This document shows, piece by piece, positions 1 to 9,712 of a stretch of DNA of 64,000 nt (position 1 is the first letter of the stretch; each line of letters starts with the position of its first letter). This DNA is from an uncultured Prochlorococcus sp. (GTDB lineage: Bacteria > Cyanobacteriota > Cyanobacteriia > PCC-6307 > Cyanobiaceae): the NCBI GenBank assembly GCA_902536545.1, contig CACAXS010000003.1, forward strand, positions 1 to 64,000. Direction: 5' to 3'. A program made the position numbers and the translations under genes. The notes beneath the pieces were generated by a model. The model was not told the DNA's origin, made no database searches, and saw nothing but the letters and a program-made list of their open reading frames with translations.

Positions 1-373
1 AGAAGCAGCAAGCCGCCACTAAAATCAAAATGTTTATACTTGTTGATACTGAAATAATTGAAATTATTAATAAGCCAACAACTAAAGATGAATATGCAAT
101 AAATGAAATTATTTTTTTATTTTTTACAAGATTTACAATTGAATGGAATTTAAATAAATCGACTCCTGTTTCTGCGTCGAATAAATCATTAGTTAGATTT
201 TCCCAAAGTAATATCAAAATTGAAGCAAAAGTAAATGCAACCAAATTATAAATTTTTACCTTTTCATATTGATTTAGTAAATAAGCCCCTGTTATTAAAA
301 CCGGAAGTATGGCAACAGAATAAAGAGGCCATTTTATTGCTTGTTTCCATAATTTATTTTTATCTTCTTCCAT
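1..373 (-). CDS. menA: MenA, 1,4-dihydroxy-2-naphthoate phytyltransferase (partial, 3' end outside window)
   Basis: Reading the minus strand from an ATG at 373 gives an open frame of 124 codons that runs off the left edge. It encodes a membrane protein of the UbiA prenyltransferase superfamily: a short charged N-terminus (MEEDKNKLWKQ), a first hydrophobic helix at about residues 16-33, a second at about 43-57, then the polyprenyl-diphosphate/Mg2+ motif NDLFD at residues 62-66 followed by AETGVD. MenA attaches the phytyl chain to dihydroxynaphthoate to make phylloquinone, the quinone of photosystem I. It diverges from menF, an enzyme of the same pathway, across a roughly 100-base spacer, which supports the call. 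The family assignment is from motif and context. Confidence 0.85.
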   Translation of the reverse strand, partial: MEEDKNKLWKQAIKWPLYSVAILPVLITGAYLLNQYEKVKIYNLVAFTFASILILLWENLTNDLFDAETGVDLFKFHSIVNLVKNKKIISFIAYSSLVVGLLIISIISVSTSINILILVAACCF

Positions 374-474
374 TTTTAATTAACATACAAAATTCGATAA
401 TTATTAAATGTAGTTTATAAATTGAGTTACATTTTTTACTTTATTGCATGATTTTTAGTTATTTTCAATAAGTA

Positions 475-1887
475 ATGAAAAATGATTTAAACTTAACAGA
501 TTTTTTAAAAGATGTATTTTCCTCTTTCGATAAGAAAGTGGAAAATTCTGGATTAGTAAGTATTTGTGTTGAGATTCCTTCTATTGATTTATTTCAAGTT
601 TATGAATCGTTAATTAATAAATATCCGTTCTCTTCATTATGGGAGGAATCTGATGGCATTTCATATATAGCTTTCGATAAGTGCAAATATGTTACTTTGG
701 ATGGTCCAAAAAGATTTGAGGTAGCAAAAGAGTTTAATTCTGAGAATTTTAAAAATTTAATTAATTTAACTAATGAATCCCATAATTCTGCACTTTCAAA
801 AATAATTTATTTATTTTCTTTCTCTGAAAATTTGAATAATAAGAATTTACCTTCAGATATCCCTAGTTTGGAAGCCATCTTACCAAAAATATTAATTATT
901 AAAAGTCATAAGAATTGCTGGTTAAGAATCAATGGTCATGTTGAAGGTAAATCATCATTAAGAACATTAATTGAAGAAATATGGACAATTAGAAATCAAG
1001 TTATTAATTCTGGCTCAGAATTAATAAAATCATCTTGCTTAAAAACTAGTTTTGATTACCCTACTATTGATTATTTCTCACGCTCCTTAGAAATTTCTAA
1101 AACAAATTTGGAAAAGGTAGTAAATAGGGGAATTCAATTAATAGAGAAAGGTATCCTCGAAAAGATAGTTTTAGCGCATAGGATTAAAATAAAACTCAAA
1201 AATAAATTAGATTTAGTAGAAATTTTAAAAAGATTTAAAAAGAATCAACCAAATACATGTAGATACGTTTGGAAAAGGAATAGTAAGGATATTTTGTTTG
1301 GAGCATCTCCAGAAAAATTATTTTCTTTTACCAAACCTAATTTAACTTTGGAGGCTCTTGCTGGAACTATCTCTACTAATTCAAACTTTAAGAAACTTCT
1401 TAAAAGTACTAAAGATTTAAAGGAACATAATTATGTAATACAGTATTTGATTAAATGTTTAGAAGTTTCAAAAATAAGAAACTTTAAAAAAAGTGATATC
1501 AAGGTAAATTCATTTGGAGATATTTCTCATTTGCAAACACTCATTTTCTCTAAAGTTGAAAATATTTGTCCTTTTGAGTTACTTAAAAACCTACATCCAT
1601 CCCCGGCTGTTTGTGGATACCCAAAAAATCCAGCATTGGATTGGATAAACACTCTTGAGTCTTTTCCTAGAGGAAATTATGCTTCTCCAATGGGTTGGGT
1701 TGATTCATCAGGAAATGCTTCATTTCTTTTAGCAATAAGAGGCGCAAGATTTACTAAAGAGAATATTGAATTTACTGCCGGTTCGGGTATAGTTTCAGGC
1801 TCCGTTTTAGAGAAAGAAATAGATGAAATTAAATTAAAATTTGAATCTACAGTAAAACAGATATTTTTTGCTAAAAATCCTAGATAA
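475..1887 (+). CDS. menF: Isochorismate synthase MenF
   Basis: A 470-residue chorismate-utilising enzyme, the usual length for the family. The C-terminal half carries the signature blocks: [10 protein letters not shown] at about residue 275, [28 protein letters not shown] and [19 protein letters not shown], then AGSGIVSGS near the end. It converts chorismate to isochorismate, the first committed step to phylloquinone in cyanobacteria. The divergent neighbour is menA. Anthranilate or aminodeoxychorismate synthase component I are the alternatives, but the HPSPAVCG block and men context favour MenF. The 3' end overlaps convergent gshB by 8 bases. Confidence 0.93.
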   Translation: MKNDLNLTDFLKDVFSSFDKKVENSGLVSICVEIPSIDLFQVYESLINKYPFSSLWEESDGISYIAFDKCKYVTLDGPKRFEVAKEFNSENFKNLINLTNESHNSALSKIIYLFSFSENLNNKNLPSDIPSLEAILPKILIIKSHKNCWLRINGHVEGKSSLRTLIEEIWTIRNQVINSGSELIKSSCLKTSFDYPTIDYFSRSLEISKTNLEKVVNRGIQLIEKGILEKIVLAHRIKIKLKNKLDLVEILKRFKKNQPNTCRYVWKRNSKDILFGASPEKLFSFTKPNLTLEALAGTISTNSNFKKLLKSTKDLKEHNYVIQYLIKCLEVSKIRNFKKSDIKVNSFGDISHLQTLIFSKVENICPFELLKNLHPSPAVCGYPKNPALDWINTLESFPRGNYASPMGWVDSSGNASFLLAIRGARFTKENIEFTAGSGIVSGSVLEKEIDEIKLKFESTVKQIFFAKNPR

Positions 1888-2803
1888 TTTCTACTAATTT
1901 TTCAATAACTTCTTCTGAAACATACTTATTGGATAATTTTTCTATTTCTCTTAAACCTGTTGGACTGGTTACATTAATCTCGCTAAGCATTCCATTTATT
2001 ACATCAATACCCACAAAAAATAAACCTTCATCTTTGAAGTGTTGAGATAATTCTGAGCAGATACTTTTTTCTTTTTCTGTTAATAATGTGTGTTCAGCCT
2101 TGCCTCCCATCGCTAAATTACTCCTAAAGTCGCCTCCTTGAGGAATCCTATTTATAGATCCAATTGCTTCACCGTTTACGATAATAATTCTTTTATCACC
2201 CTCTATGACTTCAGGGATAAATTTTTGCATCATGACGGGTAATTCTTCTTGAGAAGTGATTAATTCAATGATTGATTTAATTCCCGGAGAATTTTTATTT
2301 ATCCTTATAACACCTTGACCACCTTTTCCTCCAAGAGGTTTTATGACTACTTCATTATTTATATTTGCAAAATTAATAAGATCTTTTACCTTACTCGCAA
2401 CTATTGTAGGTGCCATTAAGTGGCTGTATCTCAAAGCACCTAGCTTTTCATTCCATGCCCTTAACGATGAGGGTTTGTTAATTACTTTTACTCCTTTTCT
2501 TTCGGCAACTTCTAAAAGATGGGTTGCATATAAATAAGCCTCATTTACTGGAGGATCTTTTCTCATCCAAATGCAATTAAATTCGGCGAGAGGTATGCAA
2601 TCATTCTCTTCGAAAGAAATCCATGGATTTACTTCAACTTTTACTGAAGATGCCCATACTTCATCACCTCTAGCTTCAAGGTCTTGAGGAGTACAACTCC
2701 AGATTTCGATATTTTTTTTTGATGATGCTTGCATTAAAGCAGCAGTTGAATCTTTAAAGGGATTTATATTTTTAATTGGATCTATTACGAATAGAAATTT
2801 CAT
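1880..2803 (-). CDS. gshB: Glutathione synthetase GshB
   Basis: A 307-residue ATP-grasp ligase of the length typical for prokaryotic GshB. Visible motifs are the N-terminal [10 protein letters not shown] strand, the substrate-side MRKDPP block at residues 80-85, the glycine-rich ATP loop GGKGGQGV at about 158-165, and the C-terminal [10 protein letters not shown] followed by [12 protein letters not shown], which binds metal and glutathione in the family. It joins gamma-glutamylcysteine and glycine to form glutathione. It lies 5 bases downstream of the glutaredoxin gene on the same strand, so the two are almost certainly co-transcribed and functionally linked. Confidence is high from motif content and context. 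Confidence 0.95.
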   Translation of the reverse strand: MKFLFVIDPIKNINPFKDSTAALMQASSKKNIEIWSCTPQDLEARGDEVWASSVKVEVNPWISFEENDCIPLAEFNCIWMRKDPPVNEAYLYATHLLEVAERKGVKVINKPSSLRAWNEKLGALRYSHLMAPTIVASKVKDLINFANINNEVVIKPLGGKGGQGVIRINKNSPGIKSIIELITSQEELPVMMQKFIPEVIEGDKRIIIVNGEAIGSINRIPQGGDFRSNLAMGGKAEHTLLTEKEKSICSELSQHFKDEGLFFVGIDVINGMLSEINVTSPTGLREIEKLSNKYVSEEVIEKLVEII

Positions 2804-2808
2804 AAAAT

Positions 2809-3063
2809 CTAGTTTAATAATGCTTGCAATTTATTTTCGTTTTCTAATGCGTAGAGATCATCGCAGCCTCCGATACCCTCATTATCTATAAATATTTGTG
2901 GTAATGTTCTTCTACCATCAGCCCTTTTAATCATCAATGCTCTGGCATCTTCGTCGCCATCTATCTTATATTCTGTAAAATTTACATTTTTTTTCTTGAG
3001 GAGTGATTTTGCTCGAATACAGAATGGGCAATATTGCCAAGTATAAATTTCAACTTTGGACAT
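2809..3063 (-). CDS. grxC: Glutaredoxin (dithiol, GrxC type)
   Basis: An 84-residue thioredoxin-fold protein with a dithiol active site CPFC at residues 12-15, the cis-proline block TLPQIFI at about 53-59 and the glutathione-binding GGCDDLYAL near residue 65. It reduces protein disulfides and glutathione mixed disulfides with glutathione. It is first in a two-gene unit with gshB, which makes its cofactor. The start at 3063 gives [15 protein letters not shown], with the active site at the usual distance from the N-terminus. Confidence 0.95.
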   Translation of the reverse strand: MSKVEIYTWQYCPFCIRAKSLLKKKNVNFTEYKIDGDEDARALMIKRADGRRTLPQIFIDNEGIGGCDDLYALENENKLQALLN

Positions 3064-3138
3064 TTTTTTAAATAATACTTAGTTTATACTATTAAACAAA
3101 AGTGCTTGTTAGATTATAAATAACGATTAAATTCTATT

Positions 3139-4261
3139 TTGATAGATATTACAGATTTCAAAAAAGATCTTTCGGAACTAACAGAGCGCCTGGGTAATGC
3201 TCAGGATTGTCTTTGACGTTCCAAGATTAAAAGCGAAAAGGAAAGAATTAGAGCAAATTTCTGCTCAACCTGAATTTTGGGAAAATAAAGAAGCAGCTAA
3301 AAAGCAAATGTTAATTCTTGATGATGTCAAAGCACAACTCGAATTGTTAGATAAATGGAAAACTTTTATTTCTGATGCTAATGCCTCTCTTGAGCTTTAT
3401 TCTTTAGAACCTGAAGAGGAAATGATTTTGGAATCCCAGTTGGGATTAAAGCAATTAAGAGATAATTTAGATAAATGGGAATTTGAAAGATTGTTATGTG
3501 GTGAATACGATAAGGAAGGAGCAGTAATTTCTATTAATGCAGGTGCGGGTGGAACAGATGCGCAGGATTGGGTAGAGATATTATTGAGAATGTATTCAAG
3601 ATGGGCAGATAATAATCAAATGAGCCTCAACATCAATGAATTATCCCAAGGAGAAGAAGCAGGTATTAAAAGTGTAACGTTTGAAATTGATGGAAAATAT
3701 GCTTACGGCTATCTGCAACATGAAAAAGGAACGCATAGATTAGTAAGAATTTCTCCTTTTAATGCTAATGGCAAAAGACAAACCAGCTTTGCTGGGGTAG
3801 AGGTTATGCCAAAATTAGATGATAATATTTCACTTGATATACCTGAAAAAGATTTAGAAATTACAACGAGTAGATCCGGTGGAGCGGGAGGACAAAATGT
3901 TAATAAAGTAGAAACAGCAGTAAGAATTGTTCATTTGCCTTCAGGGATTTCAGTAAGATGCACTCAAGAAAGATCTCAATTACAAAATAAAGAAAAAGCT
4001 ATGTTACTTCTAAAGTCTAAACTATTAGTGATTGCTAAAGAACAACGAGCTGCAGAAGTCGCTGATATTAAAGGTGATATTGTGGAAGCTGCATGGGGCA
4101 ATCAAATAAGAAATTATGTTTTCCATCCCTATCAAATGGTAAAAGATCTTAGGACTATGCAAGAGACTAACGAACTAGATAGTGTTTTAGATGGCGGACT
4201 TGAACCATTCATACGTGAATTATTACGTTTGAATATTTCTTCTAACGAATCTATTGAATAA
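3139..4261 (+). CDS. prfB: Peptide chain release factor 2, expressed by programmed +1 frameshift
   Basis: The gene is in two frames. A first segment opens at TTG 3139 (ATT 3136 is possible) and encodes about 25 residues ending in NAQDCL before an in-frame TGA at 3214-3216. A +1 slip on CTT joins it to [14 protein letters not shown] and onward, giving a protein of about 373 residues. The long segment carries the [10 protein letters not shown] block, then the [19 protein letters not shown] catalytic GGQ loop. RF2 releases peptides at UGA and UAA. An ATG at 3197 in the second frame would give a protein lacking the proper N-terminus, so I reject it as the start. The gene heads a plus-strand cluster with ybeY and dgkA. 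Confidence 0.93.
3203..3217 (+). promoter_or_regulatory. prfB +1 frameshift site (AGGA ... CTTTGAC)
   Basis: A Shine-Dalgarno-like AGGA at 3203-3206 lies four bases upstream of CTT (3211-3213), followed by TGA and C. This matches the classical RF2 autoregulatory slip site: the ribosome pauses at the UGA when RF2 is scarce, slips from CUU to UUU and continues in the +1 frame. The AGGA is shorter than the AGGGGG of Escherichia coli. Confidence 0.9.
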
Positions 4262-4264
4262 CTA

Positions 4265-4447
4265 ATGGAAAATAAAAACGAAATTTTAGAAAAAAAAGTT
4301 TCTCCTCCAAGCTTTATAAAGCTTGCTATGAGAAATATGGTAAGGAAAGGTTCAAAAAGTATTTCTCATTTTTCAATAACCTTTCTAGTTTTAATTGGGA
4401 TATTAATACTTGTGGCCACTATAGGTAAGCCCAATATTCCTGTTTAA
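4265..4447 (+). CDS. Small single-pass membrane protein (probably the cyanobacterial DUF3285 family)
   Basis: A 60-residue protein with a charged N-terminal half (SPPSFIKLAMRNMVRKGSKS) and one hydrophobic segment at about residues 38-53, ending KPNIPV. It begins 3 bases after the prfB stop and ends 6 bases before ybeY, so it is in the same transcription unit. I recall a small protein of this type next to prfB in many cyanobacteria, catalogued as DUF3285; the function is unknown. The positive cluster before the helix predicts the N-terminus stays in the cytoplasm. Confidence 0.8.
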   Translation: MENKNEILEKKVSPPSFIKLAMRNMVRKGSKSISHFSITFLVLIGILILVATIGKPNIPV

Positions 4448-4453
4448 GAATTT

Positions 4454-4993
4454 ATGAAAGAAAAAATTATTTCTAAAATAAATTTAGATTTGGTTTTTCA
4501 ATGTAATGATTTTTCTAAATTTTCAAATCAGTTAAAAGATACTAAAACTAAACTTATTTTTGAATCTATTTTTTGGGAGAAAGTTTTTTTATCTTGGATA
4601 AATACAATATTAAAAAAAGAAGATTATGAATTGCCAAATTATATTTTTGAAAAAAAATATTTTTCATTAGGCTTACAGATAATTTCTAATCAAGAAATTG
4701 CTTCTTTGAATAAGAAGTGGATGCAAAGAAATGGTCCAACTGATGTTCTATCTTTTCCAATTATTTCTGATGAATCTCTGAATAATTTAGATCATATAGA
4801 GTTGGGAGATATATTTATATCATTAGAGATGGCACTTGAGCAATCTTATGAATATAAACATTCAATTTATAAAGAGATGATCTGGTTGGCTAGTCATGGA
4901 TTTTTACATCTTTTGGGATGGGAACATAATAACGAGCATGATTTAAAAAATATGTTAAATTTTCAAGAATATTTAATTACGCGATTAGATTAA
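4454..4993 (+). CDS. ybeY: Endoribonuclease YbeY (rRNA maturation / 30S quality control)
   Basis: A 179-residue protein carrying the zinc-binding signature [11 protein letters not shown] at about residues 147-157 (three histidines as H-x3-H-x5-H), preceded by [11 protein letters not shown] and LGDIFIS, the other two conserved blocks of the UPF0054/YbeY family. It processes 16S rRNA 3' ends and takes part in ribosome quality control. The N-terminus is longer than in Escherichia coli, as is common in cyanobacteria. It sits between two membrane-protein genes with 6-base gaps on both sides, pointing to one operon from prfB to pabA. Confidence 0.94.
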   Translation: MKEKIISKINLDLVFQCNDFSKFSNQLKDTKTKLIFESIFWEKVFLSWINTILKKEDYELPNYIFEKKYFSLGLQIISNQEIASLNKKWMQRNGPTDVLSFPIISDESLNNLDHIELGDIFISLEMALEQSYEYKHSIYKEMIWLASHGFLHLLGWEHNNEHDLKNMLNFQEYLITRLD

Positions 4994-4999
4994 AAATCA

Positions 5000-5410
5000 A
5001 TGGGAAAAAAAATAAATTATTTAGACAATAGAAAAGAGTCATACAAAACTTCTAGTAATGTATTTATAAGTTTTAAATATGCTTTCAGTGGAATTAGTTA
5101 CGTATTAAAAACTTCAAGAAATTTTAAAATTCAATTAATTTTTGCAGTTACAAGTTTAATAATTGGTTTTTTACTCAAAATTAGTCAGAGTAATTATGTA
5201 ATTTTGATTGCAACAATTATGTCTGTTTTAATATTAGAAATGTTAAATACATCTATTGAATCAATAGTTGATTTAGTAGTAAAAAAAGAATTTAGTAGTT
5301 TGGCTAAAATTTCAAAAGATACTTCTGCAGGAGCGGTATTATTAGCTTCCATTAATTCTGTTATTATTGCTATATATATCTTTGTTCCTAAAATAAAGTT
5401 TTTATTTTAA
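5000..5410 (+). CDS. dgkA: Diacylglycerol kinase, DgkA family (prokaryotic undecaprenol/diacylglycerol kinase)
   Basis: A 136-residue integral membrane protein with a soluble amphipathic N-terminus and three predicted transmembrane helices, the last ending in IYIFVPKIKFLF. The family signature is EMLNTSIESIVDLV at about residues 78-91, corresponding to the conserved E-x-x-N-T-A/S-I-E active-site block. It phosphorylates lipid alcohols (diacylglycerol or undecaprenol); which substrate is used here cannot be read from sequence. The ybeY-dgkA pairing is common in bacteria and supports both calls. Confidence 0.92.
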   Translation: MGKKINYLDNRKESYKTSSNVFISFKYAFSGISYVLKTSRNFKIQLIFAVTSLIIGFLLKISQSNYVILIATIMSVLILEMLNTSIESIVDLVVKKEFSSLAKISKDTSAGAVLLASINSVIIAIYIFVPKIKFLF

Positions 5411-5422
5411 ATCTATATAAAT

Positions 5423-6013
5423 ATGTTTCTTGTTATTGATAATTACGATAGTTTTACTTATAATCTTGTTCAATATTTGGGAGAACTTTCAGTTGAACAC
5501 GAAATAACTAAAGAATTAATAGTTAAAAGAAATGATGAAATTACTTTAGAAGAAATTATTAAACTAAATCCTAGTGGGATTCTATTATCTCCAGGTCCAG
5601 GCAATCCAGATCAATCAGGAATTTGTCTGCCAATACTAAAAAAATTATCTAAAAATATTCCGATATTGGGAGTTTGTTTAGGTCATCAAGCTTTGGCTCA
5701 AGTTTTTGGAGGTAAGGTAATAGTTGGTAAAGAACTTATGCATGGTAAGACATCCAAAATATTTCATAATCAAAAAGGATTGTTTAAAGATATCGAGACT
5801 CCATTTGTGGCGACTAGATACCATAGTCTTATAGTAGATTCAATCTCTTTACCATCTTGTTTCGAAATAACTGCGACTTTAGAAGACTCAACTATTATGG
5901 CTATTTCTCACAAAGAATATAAACATTTACATGGGGTACAGTTTCATCCTGAAAGTGTGTTGACGCAATTTGGTCATAAATTAATTAGTAATTTTCTAAA
6001 AATGACTGAATAA
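5423..6013 (+). CDS. pabA: Class I glutamine amidotransferase, anthranilate / aminodeoxychorismate synthase component II
   Basis: A 196-residue glutaminase subunit. The nucleophile is Cys85 within GVCLGHQALAQ, and the catalytic His/Glu pair lies in GVQFHPESVLT near residue 175. The N-terminal MFLVIDNYDSFTYNLVQYL is typical of TrpG/PabA. It supplies ammonia from glutamine to a chorismate-using partner. In cyanobacteria this subunit is often shared between tryptophan and folate synthesis, so trpG is an equally valid name; no component I gene is adjacent. It is probably the fifth gene of the prfB unit. Confidence 0.92.
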   Translation: MFLVIDNYDSFTYNLVQYLGELSVEHEITKELIVKRNDEITLEEIIKLNPSGILLSPGPGNPDQSGICLPILKKLSKNIPILGVCLGHQALAQVFGGKVIVGKELMHGKTSKIFHNQKGLFKDIETPFVATRYHSLIVDSISLPSCFEITATLEDSTIMAISHKEYKHLHGVQFHPESVLTQFGHKLISNFLKMTE

Positions 6014-6039
6014 AAGTAAAATAAAAAAAAATTAATATT

Positions 6040-6765
6040 ATGATTTCTCAAATTAAAAACCTTTTCTTTTTGATATTATTTACCTCTTTTTTACCTAACT
6101 CATTATTGGCAAGGAATTTAGTAATAAAAAGTTTGGGACATAGTAGTTTTTTAATCAATAGTGAAAATAAATCTATTCTTATAAATCCCTTTAAAGCAAT
6201 AGGTTGTGCAAGTAACTTAAAGGAGCCAAAAGAAGTTAACGTAGATTTTATTTTGGCTAGTTCTAGGCTTCCAGATGAAGGATATAACCCTAATGATCAA
6301 TTAATGTTTGTTGATCCAGGAATCTATCAATTTGAGGGTATTTTATTGAATGGAATTTCTGTTCCACATGACAGAGTAGATGGAAGAAGATTTGGGATGG
6401 CAACAGTTTGGAGTTGGGAGCAGAATGATCTTAAAATTGTTCATATGGGAGGAGCTGCTGGTGATATTGATATAAATAGTGAAATTATTTTGTCTCGTCC
6501 CGATATCTTATTTATTTCAATTGGAGGAGGAAAAAAATCTTATAATGGGAAAGAAGCCTCAAGGATAGTTAATGTCTTAAAACCTAATGTAGTCATTCCA
6601 GTCCACTTTGTACGTGGCAAAGAATTTAATAAAGATTGTGATTTCTCAAATGCTGATTTATTTATCGAAAATATGAAAGATTTTAAAGTAAAGTATGTTG
6701 GAAAAGATTTTCAAATAAAACCTAAAAGAATTGATCAAAATACAATTTATATTTTCAGTAATTAA
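6040..6765 (+). CDS. Exported metallo-beta-lactamase-fold protein (UlaG-like) with degenerate metal site
   Basis: A 241-residue protein with an N-terminal signal peptide (hydrophobic residues 7-20, then NSLLARN), followed by an MBL-fold chain. The fold is recognisable from SLGHSSFLINSENKSILINPF, the PHDRVDGRRFG block at 109-119, GGGKKSYNGKEA and VIPVHF at 185-190. The metal-ligand motif HxHxDH expected after VDFIL is replaced by ASSRLPDEG (73-81), and the usual HLGD is HMGG (135-138). It may therefore bind metal differently or not be a hydrolase. It follows pabA by 26 bases and overlaps hisC convergently by 4 bases. The substrate is unknown. Confidence 0.8.
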   Translation: MISQIKNLFFLILFTSFLPNSLLARNLVIKSLGHSSFLINSENKSILINPFKAIGCASNLKEPKEVNVDFILASSRLPDEGYNPNDQLMFVDPGIYQFEGILLNGISVPHDRVDGRRFGMATVWSWEQNDLKIVHMGGAAGDIDINSEIILSRPDILFISIGGGKKSYNGKEASRIVNVLKPNVVIPVHFVRGKEFNKDCDFSNADLFIENMKDFKVKYVGKDFQIKPKRIDQNTIYIFSN

Positions 6766-7871
6766 TTTATTAAATCTAAGACCTTGTAATTGTCCCAGAA
6801 AAAAATCATTTGTTCTTTAGTTCCAATACTAACCCTTATTGAATTACCAATATCTTTTTTGTTTTCCATGCTTCTAATAAGAATACCTTTTTCTCTCATC
6901 TGTTGTATTAAGATTTTTGGTTCTTTTTTTGGCCAAATTAAGAAATAATTACCTCCACTAAAGTGAGTTCTGATTTTTGTTGATTTTAATTTATTTAAAA
7001 TCCATTCCCTTGCTTTTTTTACTTCTAAAACATAATTATCAATATATGATTTGTCTTTAAGTGCTTCTAATGCTGCTGTTATAGCAAAGCTATTTACATC
7101 ATATGGTCCTGTAACTTTATTAATGTACTGAATTAAACTTTTATTGCCAAAAGTAAAACCTATTCTTAAACCAGCTAAACCTGCAGTTTTTGAAAGAGAT
7201 TGGATTATAAGTATATTGTTATTCTTTTCAAAATCTATAGATTCAAGAAGACTATCTCCATTAAATTTTTCATATAGTTCATCAACAATTATTAATGAAT
7301 CGTGGTTGATATTAGCTAAGTTAATTATTTCTTGAGAGCTAAGAACCGTTCCTGTTGGATTATTTGGATTGCAAATAAATATTAACTTTGGATTATGCTT
7401 TATTATTTTTTCTCTAAATTCCTCGATGGGGAATAGAAAATTTTCTCCAATGTAAGAACAACTTATTTTTTTCATTCCTCGCATTTCTGCACAAGGAGAA
7501 TAGTAACCAAAAGTTGGATTTGTGGTTAGAAATATTTGATCTTTTTCTCCAAAGCAATTGAAAATTGCATTTATTGCTGCATCTGCTCCATTGAAAATTC
7601 CGATTTCATCTTTACCAAATTTTCTTGAATCAAGATAATTATCACATAAAAATTTTTTTAAAAAATTATATTCTGGATAAATTGAAATCTCATCTAATTT
7701 TATCGCTTGTAATGCCTCTAAGACCTTAGGACTTGGACCTAAAGTATTTTCATTAAAGTCTAAGCGGAGTAAATTTCTTCTATTTTCTAAAGGTGCAGAG
7801 TAAGACTGCATATTTATTATTTCTTCTCTTGGTTTTGGGAAAAGATTATTTAATGGATAAAAATCATTCAT
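6762..7871 (-). CDS. hisC: Class I/II PLP aminotransferase, histidinol-phosphate aminotransferase-like
   Basis: A 369-residue fold-type I enzyme. Motifs are the N-terminal LDFNENTLGPSPKV, the CNPNNPTGTV block at 168-177, the aspartate in IIVDELYEKF near 196, and the PLP lysine K228 in QSLSKTAGLAGLRIG. These fit histidinol-phosphate aminotransferase, step seven of histidine synthesis, but related aromatic aminotransferases share them, so substrate specificity is inferred. Its ATG overlaps the argS stop codon by one base (TAATG), which suggests translational coupling. A second enzyme of the same family lies at 21609-22694. Confidence 0.85.
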   Translation of the reverse strand: MNDFYPLNNLFPKPREEIINMQSYSAPLENRRNLLRLDFNENTLGPSPKVLEALQAIKLDEISIYPEYNFLKKFLCDNYLDSRKFGKDEIGIFNGADAAINAIFNCFGEKDQIFLTTNPTFGYYSPCAEMRGMKKISCSYIGENFLFPIEEFREKIIKHNPKLIFICNPNNPTGTVLSSQEIINLANINHDSLIIVDELYEKFNGDSLLESIDFEKNNNILIIQSLSKTAGLAGLRIGFTFGNKSLIQYINKVTGPYDVNSFAITAALEALKDKSYIDNYVLEVKKAREWILNKLKSTKIRTHFSGGNYFLIWPKKEPKILIQQMREKGILIRSMENKKDIGNSIRVSIGTKEQMIFFWDNYKVLDLIN

Positions 7872-9685
7872 TACATTCTGTCTAAAGTTTCAATTCCTAA
7901 AAGCTCTAAGCTTAATTTTAGTGTTTTTGCAGTTAGGTCACATAAATTAAGTCTAGAAATTTTTATATTTTTTTCTTCTTTGAGGATTGGAACTTGATCA
8001 TAGAATCTATTGAAAGTCTGACATAGTTCGAACAGATAATTGCATAGTCTATTTGGCATTAAGTCTTTTTCAATAGAAATTATGACTTCATCAAACTTAA
8101 GTAATTTTCTGATAAGTTTCCACTCAGATTTATGTTCATAATTTAGGTGCTGAAAATCTTTAGAGTCATGAACAAAATCATTTTTTCTTTTAATTCCTGA
8201 AATTCTTACAAGTGTATATAGCAAATAAGGAGCAGTATTTCCATTAAGGGAAAGCATTTTATCAAAACTAAATTGATAATTAGTAATCCTATTTTGACTT
8301 AAATCTGCATACTTAACAGCTCCCAATCCAATAATTCTTGAAGTATTTACAATAAATTCCGCGGTCTCGTAACGATCTTCATCTTCTAATCTTTTCAATA
8401 AATCTTCTTTTGCTCTTCTAACCGCTTCACTTAATAAATCTTTTAGACGTATTGTTTCACCTTCTCTTGTCTTTAGTTTTTTGCCATCAGTTCCTTGAAC
8501 TAACCCAAATGGGACATGGTCTACTTGACACTTATCAGGGATCCATTTTGCTTTCTTTGCAACTTGAAAAACTCCAGCAAAATGATTTGCCTGTCCTTGA
8601 TCAGTTACATAAATAATTCTTGAAGCATCATCTCCATTAGGCGCTTTATTGAATCTGTATCTAATAGCAGCAAGATCCGTGGTGGCGTAGTTAAAACCGC
8701 CATCTTTTTTTTGAACAATTAGCGGCAAAGGTTTGCCTTCTTTATTAGTCATCCCATCTAAAAATACACATTTAGCTCCTTGATCTTCTATGAGTAATTT
8801 TTTAAACTGCAAATCCTCAATAACTGACTTTAAAAATGGATTATAAAAAGATTCACCTCTTTCTTTTATTTTTATTTTTAAATTTTTATAGATTTCATCA
8901 AATTCCTTTCTAGATTGATCACATAATAATTTCCAGGCTTGGATCGATTTACTATCTCCACTTTGTAACTTTACTACTTCCTCCCTAGATCTTTTTTGGA
9001 ATTCAGATTCATTATCAAATCTTTTTTTTGATGCTTTATAAAATTCAACTAAATCGCTTATCTTGATCTTTCCAATTTCTTTTAGATCATTTGAATATAA
9101 ATCTTTGAGCTGAGTAATAAGCATTCCAAATTGTGTTCCCCAATCACCAACATGATTGAGTCTTAATACTTGATAACCTCTTAACTCGAAAATTCTAGAT
9201 ATTGAGTCACCTATTATTGTTGATCTTAAATGACCTACATGCATTTCTTTAGCAATATTAGGACTTGAAAAATCTACAATAACTTTATTAGACAAACCAC
9301 TTTCTAAATCTTGTTTAATTAGAGGTATACCAGCCCTATGGCATTTAATATTTGATTTGATTTCATTTATTAGGACTTCATCTTTTAGTTTTATATTTAT
9401 AAATCCAGGCCCTGCTGTTTCTATACTCTTGCATAATTTTGATACGCTTTTATTTTTATTTAAAAGATAAACAAAATCATCAGAGATCTCTCTTGGTTTC
9501 TTTTTATATATTTTAGATAAACTTAGACAAACATTACATTGATAATCACCAAACTCTTCTTTTGATGATTGTGTAACTAAATTTTTTCTAAGATTGTCGA
9601 ATTCTCCTTTTTTATCATTTTTTTCAAGATTCTTTAAAAGAGATTGTTCAAATTGTTTTGTTAATTCTTTAAAAATGATTAGCAT
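7871..9685 (-). CDS. argS: Arginyl-tRNA synthetase
   Basis: A 604-residue class I aminoacyl-tRNA synthetase of normal length. It has the N-terminal Add1 domain, the HIGH-type motif HVGH in [17 protein letters not shown], the [15 protein letters not shown] block characteristic of ArgS, and LKTREGETI in place of KMSKS. The C-terminal anticodon-binding domain ends in [12 protein letters not shown], near the canonical family ending. It charges tRNA-Arg. It precedes hisC with overlapping stop and start codons. Confidence 0.97.
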   Translation of the reverse strand: MLIIFKELTKQFEQSLLKNLEKNDKKGEFDNLRKNLVTQSSKEEFGDYQCNVCLSLSKIYKKKPREISDDFVYLLNKNKSVSKLCKSIETAGPGFINIKLKDEVLINEIKSNIKCHRAGIPLIKQDLESGLSNKVIVDFSSPNIAKEMHVGHLRSTIIGDSISRIFELRGYQVLRLNHVGDWGTQFGMLITQLKDLYSNDLKEIGKIKISDLVEFYKASKKRFDNESEFQKRSREEVVKLQSGDSKSIQAWKLLCDQSRKEFDEIYKNLKIKIKERGESFYNPFLKSVIEDLQFKKLLIEDQGAKCVFLDGMTNKEGKPLPLIVQKKDGGFNYATTDLAAIRYRFNKAPNGDDASRIIYVTDQGQANHFAGVFQVAKKAKWIPDKCQVDHVPFGLVQGTDGKKLKTREGETIRLKDLLSEAVRRAKEDLLKRLEDEDRYETAEFIVNTSRIIGLGAVKYADLSQNRITNYQFSFDKMLSLNGNTAPYLLYTLVRISGIKRKNDFVHDSKDFQHLNYEHKSEWKLIRKLLKFDEVIISIEKDLMPNRLCNYLFELCQTFNRFYDQVPILKEEKNIKISRLNLCDLTAKTLKLSLELLGIETLDRM

Positions 9686-9712
9686 TAATTATTCAATTAT
9701 TTATCTATATAA

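Noticed and set aside
30..420. Two plus-strand ORFs (73 and 61 codons) at the left edge
   Set aside because: They lie opposite the menA reading frame, which has a recognisable UbiA motif; the plus frames are low-complexity and without family resemblance.
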